From positions 1-64,000 of the forward strand of contig NZ_NIVS01000048.1 of assembly GCF_002205165.1 (NCBI RefSeq): a stretch of DNA of 64,000 nucleotides, written 5' to 3'. The DNA comes from Stenotrophomonas maltophilia. Lineage in GTDB: Bacteria > Pseudomonadota > Gammaproteobacteria > Xanthomonadales > Xanthomonadaceae. The notes beneath the pieces are model-generated. The model saw nothing but the letters and a program-made list of their open reading frames with translations. It was not told the origin of the DNA and did no database searches. The position numbers were made by a program, and so were the translations under genes. Positions 25,017 through 32,132 of the stretch are shown here, piece after piece; position 1 is the first letter of the stretch; each line of letters opens with the position of its first letter.

Positions 25017-25982
25017 ATGACCACGCCGCGCACGCCAAGTCCCCGGTTTTCCTACAAATCCGACCGGCTCAAGCCGCTGCGGGCGTTCTGCCAGACGGTC
25101 CGCTTGGGCTCAGTCTCACGGGCAGCTGAGGCTTTGTTCGTCAGCCAGCCGGCCATCAGCCAGCAGTTGCAGGCCCTGGAGCGCGAACTGGGGGTCAATC
25201 TGTTCGAGCGCAGCGGCCGCCGCCTGGTGCCCAGCCGCGAAGGCCAGCTGCTGTATGAGATGGCGCTGCCGCTGGTGGAGAACCTGGACGGGCTGGAGGC
25301 CAGCTTCCGCGACAAAGTGAAGGGGCTGGATGCCGGCGAGCTCAACATCGCGGCCAACAGCTCGACCATCCTGTACCTGCTGCCGCGCATCGTGGAGCGC
25401 TTCCGCCAGCGCCATCCGGACGTCCGCCTGACCCTGCACAACGCGATCAGCGCCGACGGCACCGACCTGCTGCGCAGCGATGCGGCCGACCTGGCGGTGG
25501 GCTCGATGACCGACGTGCCGGCCGACCTCAGCTACGCCCCGGCCTACCGCTTCGAGCAGGTGCTGATCGCCCCGCCCGAGCACCCATTGGCGCACGGCGA
25601 GCTGAGCCTGGAGGCGATCTCGCAGTACCCGCTGGTGCTGCCGCCCAAACGCCAGATCACCTACCGGCTGGTGGACCAGGTGTTCCAGCGGCATCGGCTG
25701 CCCTACACCGTCGCGCTGGAGGTGGGCGGCTGGGAAGTGATCAAGCAGTACGTCGCGATGGGCATGGGCATCTCGATCGTGCCCGCGCTCTGCCTCCACG
25801 ATGCCGACCGCGAGAAGCTGGTGACGCGCTCGATGAGTGCGTGGTTCCCTGAGCGGAGTTATGGGGTGATCGTGCGGCGCGGGCGTTTTCTGTCACCGCA
25901 GGCGCGGGCCTTCATCGAACTGATCCAGCCGGACCTGTTTAGCCCGCGCAGCTATGATGAGAGTGGGCATTCCGAGCGGTGA
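25017..25982 (+). CDS. LysR-family regulator, divergent from aceBA
   Basis: A 321-residue LysR-type transcription factor. The winged helix-turn-helix covers about residues 15-75 (LRAFCQTVRLGSVSRAAEALFVSQPAISQQLQALERELG), and the rest is the periplasmic-binding-like effector domain. The ATG at 25017 is chosen because the operator lies just upstream; the longer frame would translate through it. Divergence from aceB with a T-N11-A box suggests that it controls the glyoxylate shunt, but target and inducer are inferred. Overall it resembles CysB/CbbR-type LysR proteins. Confidence 0.88.
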   Translation: MTTPRTPSPRFSYKSDRLKPLRAFCQTVRLGSVSRAAEALFVSQPAISQQLQALERELGVNLFERSGRRLVPSREGQLLYEMALPLVENLDGLEASFRDKVKGLDAGELNIAANSSTILYLLPRIVERFRQRHPDVRLTLHNAISADGTDLLRSDAADLAVGSMTDVPADLSYAPAYRFEQVLIAPPEHPLAHGELSLEAISQYPLVLPPKRQITYRLVDQVFQRHRLPYTVALEVGGWEVIKQYVAMGMGISIVPALCLHDADREKLVTRSMSAWFPERSYGVIVRRGRFLSPQARAFIELIQPDLFSPRSYDESGHSER

Positions 25983-26012
25983 GGAAAACGGCGGAAGAAA
26001 CCGGTCGCGCTC

Positions 26013-26477
26013 TCAGCGGCAGTCGGGCAACTTGGACGCCCCTTGGCCGCTGGCTACCGGGCGTAGTTTCCATTTCCCTTCCAAAGTGGCAATCGCGTCC
26101 TTGGCAAACGCTTCAGATGCTTCGGCGTCAGCACCCTGTGTAAAGCCTGCTACCGCTTGATAAGGACCCAAGCTCAAGTTCCCTGCTGCGAGCCCCACAC
26201 CGTCCTCTCCAGTTACGGAAATTCCGATGACTCTGTAACCGGGGTCCATGCCAAGCGTTCGCATCTCCCGCTGGATACCAGAACTCCGATCAACAAAGCC
26301 CAGGGAATTGTCTGAAGCGATCTCTTCGAGAACCCCAATCAGTTCATCGATGCCCCGCTCATCATCAAAGCACAGCTGCAACATACTAGGCCCGACATGA
26401 TGACTCCTGGCACAGCTCAACGCCAAGAATAGAATGGGGAACACAAACAATTTCCTATAACCTGAAACCCAATTCAT
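26013..26477 (-). CDS. Hypothetical lipoprotein
   Basis: About 154 residues, unrecognised. From ATG 26477 it has a basic start and hydrophobic segment (KLFVFPILFLALSC) ending in a lipobox-like LALSC, so it is probably a lipoprotein. The remainder is soluble, with Cys in LQLCFDDE and near the C-terminus (LPDC). The codon use and GC content are lower than in the neighbours, as across the whole 25983-27960 patch. No partner enzyme is evident. Further ATGs 4 and 15 codons upstream are less suitable. Confidence 0.6.
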   Translation of the reverse strand: MNWVSGYRKLFVFPILFLALSCARSHHVGPSMLQLCFDDERGIDELIGVLEEIASDNSLGFVDRSSGIQREMRTLGMDPGYRVIGISVTGEDGVGLAAGNLSLGPYQAVAGFTQGADAEASEAFAKDAIATLEGKWKLRPVASGQGASKLPDCR

Positions 26478-26624
26478 TCGAATCATCCGCCCCACCCCGC
26501 GCCGAGCAACCAATGGCAAGAATCCGAGCTCGCCGCATGACCAAGAAAACGCACCCTATCGTACCCCTGCCGCATTGTTGATTGGTGGGGTAGGTCCGAC
26601 TCCAGTACGAGTGATCGTGATCGT

Positions 26625-26800
26625 TGGACCGGCCAGAGTTTCATGGACACTCAGGAGCCGTTCTGCGCTTAGCGCCGCTCGATCTCTACCGGTGACAGGT
26701 CGCCAATCGAACTCTGCCGGCGGACTGGGTCGTAGAACATCTCGATGTGGTCGAACAGCACTAATCGTCGCTGGTGAGCTGGCTTCCTTGCTCCGAGTGC
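26625..26800 (-). pseudogene. IS3-family transposase 3' relic with terminal repeat
   Basis: On the minus strand the frame ending at TAA 26669-26671 reads LFDHIEMFYDPVRRQSSIG then DLSPVEIERR. This is the C-terminus of an IS3-family OrfB transposase (the usual pattern is D.IE.FYN..RRHS.LG..SP..FE). After the stop, 26625-26649 has the form of an IS end (TGGACCGG...). Only about 40 codons remain; the rest of the element and the second end are absent, so it is an old remnant. It shows past insertion in this accessory patch. Confidence 0.7.
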
Positions 26801-26806
26801 ACCAGT

Positions 26807-27172
26807 CTACGAAGAGCTGGCCGAGCCGGTTCCAGCTCGACTGATCTTCTGCATCACGAAGACCACGACCTCAAAAGCAAAGTACACCGCGCCAAGCATT
26901 GCCAGATACGCCCAGCCGCTTGCAACACCGGGACCGCAGTAGCTTTCAGTCAGGCATCTGAAAATTCGGATGGTGATCTGCATCTCAGCCCAGAGAGCTA
27001 CTGCTGCCATCAATGCAATGAAGACAAGCGATGCCGTTCTTGGTGTTGGAGCTAGGCTGCCCTCAAACACGCTTCTCAGAGCTTTCCAAGCCCGGAGTGG
27101 AAGTATGCCAATCGAAGCAAGGCCAACGAAGCCAAACACGTAAATCAAAGCAGTGAAAAACCATGCACTCAT
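26807..27172 (-). CDS. Hypothetical small membrane protein
   Basis: About 121 residues with three predicted membrane helices (FFTALIYVFGFVGLASIGILPL, ASLVFIALMAAVALWAE, and WAYLAMLGAVYFAFEVVVFVM). The ATG at 27172 has GGAG six bases upstream. The family was not recognised. It lies between the IS3 relic and a second lipoprotein in the accessory patch. The 27215-27415 stretch upstream has no gene that could be supported. Confidence 0.6.
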   Translation of the reverse strand: MSAWFFTALIYVFGFVGLASIGILPLRAWKALRSVFEGSLAPTPRTASLVFIALMAAVALWAEMQITIRIFRCLTESYCGPGVASGWAYLAMLGAVYFAFEVVVFVMQKISRAGTGSASSS

Positions 27173-27415
27173 GGACCGCTCCTGAACTCGCGTACCAGAT
27201 CTCCAGGGAAGCAAGCTCCTGCTTCCACGTACGGGGCTAAGGCTGCCGGCTCAGTGCACTCGAAGACATGATGCGCATCCGAAGATTTCTACGGAGGGAG
27301 ATCCATGGCCTTTTCTTGATGATGTCCCCCACTTCCACCTGAGACATTTCCTTGCAAGTTGGCTCCGCCTTTTCGGCCGCCCCCGAACGCACGCATCGGA
27401 GGCTGTTGGTTTGCC

Positions 27416-27844
27416 CTATTTGCAGCTAACAAGCAAGTTTTCCATCTTCAAAACCTGCTCAACTGGCCCCAGATCGGGCGCCATGAACATCACATACATC
27501 GGCCCCTCCCTGTCACCCCGCTCATTGGCGAACAGCACTTTGTCCTGCTCATCGCTTGTCTCCCTGCCCAGCAGCTTGAACCCACCTCTTGCCGCCACGC
27601 CCGTCTTGATAACCCGGTGAGAGAAGCTTGGGTGACCGCCAATAAAGACATCAACAGTCAACCCTTCTGCCTTCAACTCACCCATATCGAAGTCCGGGCC
27701 AGGCGCGGCAGGCAGGAAAGAAGTAGTGAGCGGAAGGTTTGCACAAACACGATAGCGCTCGCTGAGGGTAGTGACGCTTTGATCAGCGTGGCACCCAGAA
27801 AGAACCGCCAACGCTAGCGCAACAAAGCACCTGGTTGAGTCCAC
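27416..27844 (-). CDS. Hypothetical lipoprotein
   Basis: About 142 residues from GTG 27844, which has GAGGAG ten bases upstream. The start gives MDSTRCFVALALAVLSGC, a compact lipoprotein signal with lipobox LSGC; the longer frame would bury this signal at residue 43. The mature part has no recognised fold and ends in SCK. Its base composition is lower in GC than the core genes. With the lipoprotein at 26013 and the membrane protein at 26807 it forms an accessory patch; function unknown. Confidence 0.6.
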   Translation of the reverse strand: MDSTRCFVALALAVLSGCHADQSVTTLSERYRVCANLPLTTSFLPAAPGPDFDMGELKAEGLTVDVFIGGHPSFSHRVIKTGVAARGGFKLLGRETSDEQDKVLFANERGDREGPMYVMFMAPDLGPVEQVLKMENLLVSCK

Positions 27845-28037
27845 AATCTGTAATCTCCTCGTTGACTGCCTTCGAAGTATTTCTGATTTTCTGCTCACTG
27901 ACGGGAGCAGTGAAGTCACACTCCAGGACCATATTCACTCACGTTAAGCACGTACAGCAATTTTTCCGATGTCCGCCTACCTGCCAGCCATAGGTTCTCT
28001 TGGCCCCCTCAGACCCTGGCAGGGTCATAATCCCCCC

Positions 28038-28940
28038 ATGTCCATCGAACTCCGCCACCTGCGCTACTTCCTGGCCGTCGCCGAGACGCTGCACTTCGGC
28101 CGCGCGGCCGAGCGGCTGGGGATGTCGCAGCCGCCGCTCAGCCAGCAGATCCGCCAGCTGGAAACACTGCTCGGCGCGCGGTTGTTCCTGCGCGCGAACC
28201 GCCGCGTGGAACTCACCGATGCCGGGCGCGTACTGCAGGAACAGGCGCGCGAGGTGCTGGCGCGGGTGGATACCGCGATCGATCTGACCCAGCGCGCGCA
28301 GCGCGGGGAAACCGGTGAGCTGCGCATCGGGCTGACCCGGGCGACGCCGCTGTCCACGCAGATTCCGCGTGCGATCTTCGCCTACCGCCAGCAGTTTCCG
28401 CAGGTGCAGTTGACGCTGCGCGAGATGAACACCCTGCAGCAGATCGATGCGCTGATGGCCGGCGAGCTGGATGTCGGGTTGATCCGCAAACGTGCCCTGC
28501 CCGCGCCGCTGATGTCACGCAAACTGTTCAGTGATCCACTCGCGCTGGTGGTGCACGATCAGCATCCGCTGGTGCGTGAGTTGCCGGCCGATGCGGCGGT
28601 GGCGCTGCGGCTGTTCGCGCATGAGCCGTTCGTCGGGTTCCTGCGCGAGGTCGGTGCGGGCATCCACGATCACTTCATCGCACTGTGCCGGGGCGCCGGC
28701 TTCACGCCGCGCATCGTGCAGGAAGCGGGGGAAGCCTCGACGCTGATCAGCCTGGCGGCCTCAGGCCTGGGCGTGACGGTGCTGCCTGCCTCCTGCAGCC
28801 ATATCCAGGTGGACGGTGCGCGCTTCGTCGCACTCAGTGATCGTGCCGCCAGTTCGGAAGTACACGTGGCCTGCCGACGCGGTGCGGCGTCGCCGCTGAT
28901 CGGTCACTTCACCCGGCTGCTGCAGGGTGTCAGCGGCTGA
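28038..28940 (+). CDS. LysR-family regulator
   Basis: A 300-residue LysR-type regulator starting MSIELRHLRYFLAVAETLHFGRAAERLGMSQPPLSQQIRQLE, typical of the BenM/CatM/CynR branch. The effector-binding domain follows. It is convergent with the MFS transporter gene, and the two 3' ends overlap by 11 bp. Such pairs often work together, but here the transporter promoter is on the far side, at about 30290, where a perfect palindrome lies. Confidence 0.88.
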   Translation: MSIELRHLRYFLAVAETLHFGRAAERLGMSQPPLSQQIRQLETLLGARLFLRANRRVELTDAGRVLQEQAREVLARVDTAIDLTQRAQRGETGELRIGLTRATPLSTQIPRAIFAYRQQFPQVQLTLREMNTLQQIDALMAGELDVGLIRKRALPAPLMSRKLFSDPLALVVHDQHPLVRELPADAAVALRLFAHEPFVGFLREVGAGIHDHFIALCRGAGFTPRIVQEAGEASTLISLAASGLGVTVLPASCSHIQVDGARFVALSDRAASSEVHVACRRGAASPLIGHFTRLLQGVSG

Positions 28941-30204
28941 GCGCGAGCGCGGCGGCCGGTTGCACGCGCTGGCCCAGGCGCCGGGCGATCACGCCACCGG
29001 CCACGGTCAGTACGCCCACGAAGCCGCACACGCCCAGCCAGTCCCAGCGGGTGTAGAACACGCCGCCGAGCACGCCGGCCACGCTGGAACCCAGGTAGTA
29101 GGCGAACAGGTACAGCGCGGACGCTTCGGCACGCATCGCACCGGCGCGGCTGCCGACCCAGCTGCTGGCCACCGAGTGGCCGCCGAAGAAGCCGAAGGTC
29201 ACCAAGGCGATACCGGCGGCCATGCAGCCCAGCCATGGCATCGCCAGCAGCACGATTCCCAGCGCGATCAGCCCGTAGCAGATCGCCAGCACGCGGCTGC
29301 GGCCATGGCGATTGGCCTGCTGCCCCATCCAGGCCGAGCTGAAGGTGCCGACCAGATACACGCTGAAGATCAGCCCGACCACGGTCTGGCTGAGGCCATA
29401 CGGCGGCGCCAGCAGGTGGAAGCCGAGATAGTTGTAGAGGGTGACGAACACGCCCATCAGCACGAAGGCGGTAGCGAACAGCCACGGCAGACCGGGGTCG
29501 CCGAACAGGCTGCGCCAGCGCGCGGGCAGTTCTCGCAGGCCACCACGGCGGCTCTGGAAGTGGCGCGAGGGCGGCAGCTGGATCCACAGCAGCACGGTGC
29601 TGAGCAGCGCGATCAGCGAGACCACGCCGATGCCCCAGCGCCAGCCCCAATGGTCGGCGACGATGCCTGCGATGAGGCGGCCGCTCATGCCGCCGATCGC
29701 GTTGCCGCCGATGTACAGGCCCATCGCCAGGCCCAGCGCGCGGCTGTCCATTTCCTCGGCGAGGTAGGTCATGCCCACCGCCGGTACGCCACTGAGCGCA
29801 ATGCCGAGCAGCGTGCGCAGCACCAGCAACGTGGTCCAGTCATCCACCATCGCGGTGGCCACAGACAACACGCTGGACGCCAGCAGCGCCGCGACCATGA
29901 CGCTGCGGCGCCCGACGCGGTCGGAGATCAATCCCGCGATCAGCATGGAGACCGCCAGCAGACCGGTGGTCAGTGACAGGGTCAGCGCACTGTTGGCCGC
30001 GGAGACGCCGAAGTGGCGACTGAATTCCGGTAGCAACGGCTGCACCGTGTAGAGCAGCCCGAAGGTGGAGAAGCCGGCCAGGAACAGCGCGGCCGCCGTG
30101 CGCCGGAAGGCCGGGGTGCCCTGCTGGATCTGGTCGCCGGCCGCCACTGCGCTGGTGGTAGCCGGAGGGCTGCGGTCCGGGACCGCTGCGGTGTCGCCAT
30201 TCAT
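28930..30204 (-). CDS. MFS transporter (YnfM-like)
   Basis: A 424-residue major facilitator with 12 predicted membrane helices and the MFS signature DRVGRRS after helix 2. It resembles the YnfM/arabinose-exporter-like group of uncharacterised effluxers. The N-terminal ~30 residues are hydrophilic. Tail-to-tail overlap with the LysR gene and a palindrome 87 bp upstream of its start suggest regulated expression. The substrate is unknown. Confidence 0.85.
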   Translation of the reverse strand: MNGDTAAVPDRSPPATTSAVAAGDQIQQGTPAFRRTAAALFLAGFSTFGLLYTVQPLLPEFSRHFGVSAANSALTLSLTTGLLAVSMLIAGLISDRVGRRSVMVAALLASSVLSVATAMVDDWTTLLVLRTLLGIALSGVPAVGMTYLAEEMDSRALGLAMGLYIGGNAIGGMSGRLIAGIVADHWGWRWGIGVVSLIALLSTVLLWIQLPPSRHFQSRRGGLRELPARWRSLFGDPGLPWLFATAFVLMGVFVTLYNYLGFHLLAPPYGLSQTVVGLIFSVYLVGTFSSAWMGQQANRHGRSRVLAICYGLIALGIVLLAMPWLGCMAAGIALVTFGFFGGHSVASSWVGSRAGAMRAEASALYLFAYYLGSSVAGVLGGVFYTRWDWLGVCGFVGVLTVAGGVIARRLGQRVQPAAALALSR

Positions 30205-30290
30205 GCCGGTAGGGCCCGCGTAGACGGGCCGGAGCGAGGAGTCAGCGCTCAGGATAGGCAGCGCCGACAGGTCGATCCATAACCTGATAG

Positions 30291-30304
30291 GTCTTGATCA
30301 AGAC
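30291..30304. promoter_or_regulatory. Perfect 14-bp palindrome upstream of the MFS gene
   Basis: GTCTTGATCAAGAC is fully palindromic and lies in an AT-richer pocket between the MFS start (30204) and the signal peptidase stop (30337). It is a good operator candidate for the MFS gene, possibly bound by the LysR protein at 28038. Confidence 0.45.
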
Positions 30305-30336
30305 GTTGCAGATATCGATTCAGTTCGCGGGCGAGA

Positions 30337-30966
30337 TTACAGCGCCTGCCAGGTCAGGCCTTCACCGCGCCGGTAGTAGACATGCGAGGCCTTGCCGTAC
30401 AGCGCGCTGGCCTGGACCAGGCCGAAGAAGCGGCCGTCGGCACTGTTGCCGCGGTGGTCGCCGAGCATCAGCACCTGCCCGGCCGGCACGGTCAGGCCGG
30501 TGATGTCCGGACCGCCGCCCTGACCCAGATCGAGCTGGGCCAGATGCTGACCGAAGTCTTCGATCTCACCCACGCCGGCCTGGGCCAGCGGATGGCCGTT
30601 GATGCTCAGGTGACCGTCGTGCAGCTCGACCCGATCCCCGCCAACGGCCGCGATGCGCTTGATCAGCCGGGTGCCGTCCTGCGGTGAATCGAAGATCGCC
30701 ACGTCACCGCGCTGCGGCTGGCCGGTGTGCAGCAGCTCCACCGAGGTGAACGGCAGGCGCACGCCATAGGCGCGCATGTCCACCACCACCCGGTCGCCCG
30801 GCATCAGCGTGTGCTGCATCGAGCCGCTGGGCACCTGGTAGTGGTTGGCCAGGGTGTCGCGCGCCGCGGCAAGCAGGCCGAGCATCACCAGCAGCGGCAG
30901 GGCCTCCTTCTTCAGCCAGCGCAGCAGGCGGTGGTCGGCGGGGGCAGAGGCGGCGGGGATGTCCAT
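30337..30966 (-). CDS. Signal peptidase I
   Basis: A 209-residue membrane peptidase that removes signal peptides from secreted proteins. One N-terminal helix (~22-38) precedes the catalytic domain. The nucleophile is Ser49 in PSGSM, the general base is Lys103 in RLIKRIAAVGGD, and box E GDHRGNSADGRFFG is present. At 209 residues and with one membrane segment it is shorter than the E. coli two-helix enzyme, so it is probably an additional copy of LepB rather than the main one. The start has GGAG upstream. Confidence 0.88.
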   Translation of the reverse strand: MDIPAASAPADHRLLRWLKKEALPLLVMLGLLAAARDTLANHYQVPSGSMQHTLMPGDRVVVDMRAYGVRLPFTSVELLHTGQPQRGDVAIFDSPQDGTRLIKRIAAVGGDRVELHDGHLSINGHPLAQAGVGEIEDFGQHLAQLDLGQGGGPDITGLTVPAGQVLMLGDHRGNSADGRFFGLVQASALYGKASHVYYRRGEGLTWQAL

Positions 30967-31144
30967 ACGGGCGCTCCAGGGAGGGTGTGGCTGTGACCGG
31001 GCAGGCGATGGGCAAGTTCCCTGCCCGGGCCTGAAAAAGCTACGCAATGTTTACGCCGGCCCGGCCCGGTCGGCATCGCGGTTTTACGGGCCGCGGCCGC
31101 ATCGTGGCGACACCGCGCCGAAGGGCGCTTCGAAGAGACGTTCC

Positions 31145-31555
31145 ATGACCATCCTGCTGATCCGGCATACACCGTCGAACGCCGTGCCGGACGCGTCGCC
31201 GCTGCCTGCGCGGGTCGCCGGGCACCGCCTGGCCTGCCGCGACTGCGACTCCCTGCCGGCGCTGGTGCGCTGCCTGCAGCGTGCCCAGCGCAGCCGTCCG
31301 GCGCTGGTCCTGATCGCCACCGCGGCGGTCGATGCACCGCAGTGGGCGCGCTACGGCCAGGCGCTGCGCACCGCGCTGGAGGACCTGCCGGCGCCATACA
31401 TCGAGATGGCCAGCAACGATGATGACGCGCTGGACGAGCACCTGCATCCGCAGCATGCCCCGGCCGCGCGGGTGGTGTGCAGCAGCGGCCGCCAGGATGC
31501 GTGTCGCCTGTCGCTGGCGATCGCCGCCCATCGCCTGCAGGCCGTGGAGGGCTGA
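31145..31555 (+). CDS. Degenerate type II dehydroquinase-like protein, first of a tandem
   Basis: A 136-residue protein with the layout of type II 3-dehydroquinases (AroQ). ALVLIATAAVDAPQWARYGQALRTAL matches the INPGAYTHTS...ALRDAL region, APYIEMASND the IEVHLSN motif and RVVCSSGRQDACRLSLAIAA the GVICG.G..GY..AL segment. Catalytic residues are lost: the Asn-Pro and His of the first motif and the His of EVHLSN are replaced, and the N-terminal Tyr/Arg loop is absent. It is therefore unlikely to make dehydroshikimate. It is followed after 3 nt by a paralogue and is divergent from the signal peptidase gene. Role unknown. Confidence 0.65.
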   Translation: MTILLIRHTPSNAVPDASPLPARVAGHRLACRDCDSLPALVRCLQRAQRSRPALVLIATAAVDAPQWARYGQALRTALEDLPAPYIEMASNDDDALDEHLHPQHAPAARVVCSSGRQDACRLSLAIAAHRLQAVEG

Positions 31556-31558
31556 GCC

Positions 31559-32008
31559 ATGTCGATCTTCATCATCCGGGGGCCGGAAGCGGCCGGGCAG
31601 CTGATCCGTACCGCCCAGCCGTTGCCGGCGCTGGTCCTGAAATCCCTGGTGCATCGTGCGATCGATGCGGGCACCACGGTGGCGATCCGCGCCTGCGGCT
31701 CGGAGCAGGAGCTGCTGGATGCGCTGCGCGTGGCCGATCACAGCCGCGGCGAAGTCACCCTGCTCGATCCCGGTGCGTGCGTGGACAGCGCGCGCCTGCA
31801 GCGCCTGCTGCCGCATCTGCACAACGCCTACGTGGAAGTGCACGACGACGATGCGCGCGCTCCGGAGGCGTGCCTGCCGGCGGATGTGGGCCAGCGCATC
31901 GGCGTGGCGCGCGGCTACTGCGCGCAGAGTTACATGCACGCGCTGGAGATCGCGCTGGATCACCTGGGGTGCAGTGAGATCGCCGAGGGCGTGCACGTGG
32001 GGACGTGA
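31559..32008 (+). CDS. Degenerate type II dehydroquinase-like protein, second of a tandem
   Basis: A 149-residue protein that also follows the AroQ layout: LLDPGACVDSARLQRLL at 68-84, AYVEVHDDD at 90-98 and GVARGYCAQSYMHALEIAL at 115-133. The EVH His is kept, but the Asn of the first motif, the HTS His and the active-site Tyr/Arg loop are missing. It is only distantly similar to its neighbour at 31145. The pair forms one operon (TGA then ATG after 3 nt) ending in a strong terminator at 32041. A binding or regulatory role derived from a dodecameric enzyme fold is possible but inferred. Confidence 0.6.
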   Translation: MSIFIIRGPEAAGQLIRTAQPLPALVLKSLVHRAIDAGTTVAIRACGSEQELLDALRVADHSRGEVTLLDPGACVDSARLQRLLPHLHNAYVEVHDDDARAPEACLPADVGQRIGVARGYCAQSYMHALEIALDHLGCSEIAEGVHVGT

Positions 32009-32040
32009 TGCGCCGGGTCGCTGGGGCGGCAATCCAAAGA

Positions 32041-32068
32041 AAAACGGCAGGGTTTCCCCTGCCGTTTT
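32041..32068. terminator. Bidirectional terminator
   Basis: Stem 32041-32052 with 32057-32068 (AAAACGGCAGGG and complement), loop TTTC, with A and T runs at both sides. It separates the dehydroquinase-like tandem from the convergent dcp gene. Confidence 0.85.
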
Positions 32069-32094
32069 CGTTTCAACGTGTACCAGTGGCAGGC

Positions 32095-32119
32095 GTACCG
32101 ACCAACGGTCGGTACCTAC
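32095..32119 (-). repeat. SMAG/REP palindrome
   Basis: Nine-base arms 32095-32103 and 32107-32115 (GTACCGACC and complement), loop AAC, followed by CTAC. It lies between the terminator and the 3' end of dcp. Confidence 0.8.
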
Positions 32120-32132
32120 CGGGATGCCGCGA

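Noticed and set aside
26520-26806. An intact insertion sequence
   Set aside because: Only the last ~40 codons and one terminal end of an IS3 transposase are present, without a second end or the upstream ORF.
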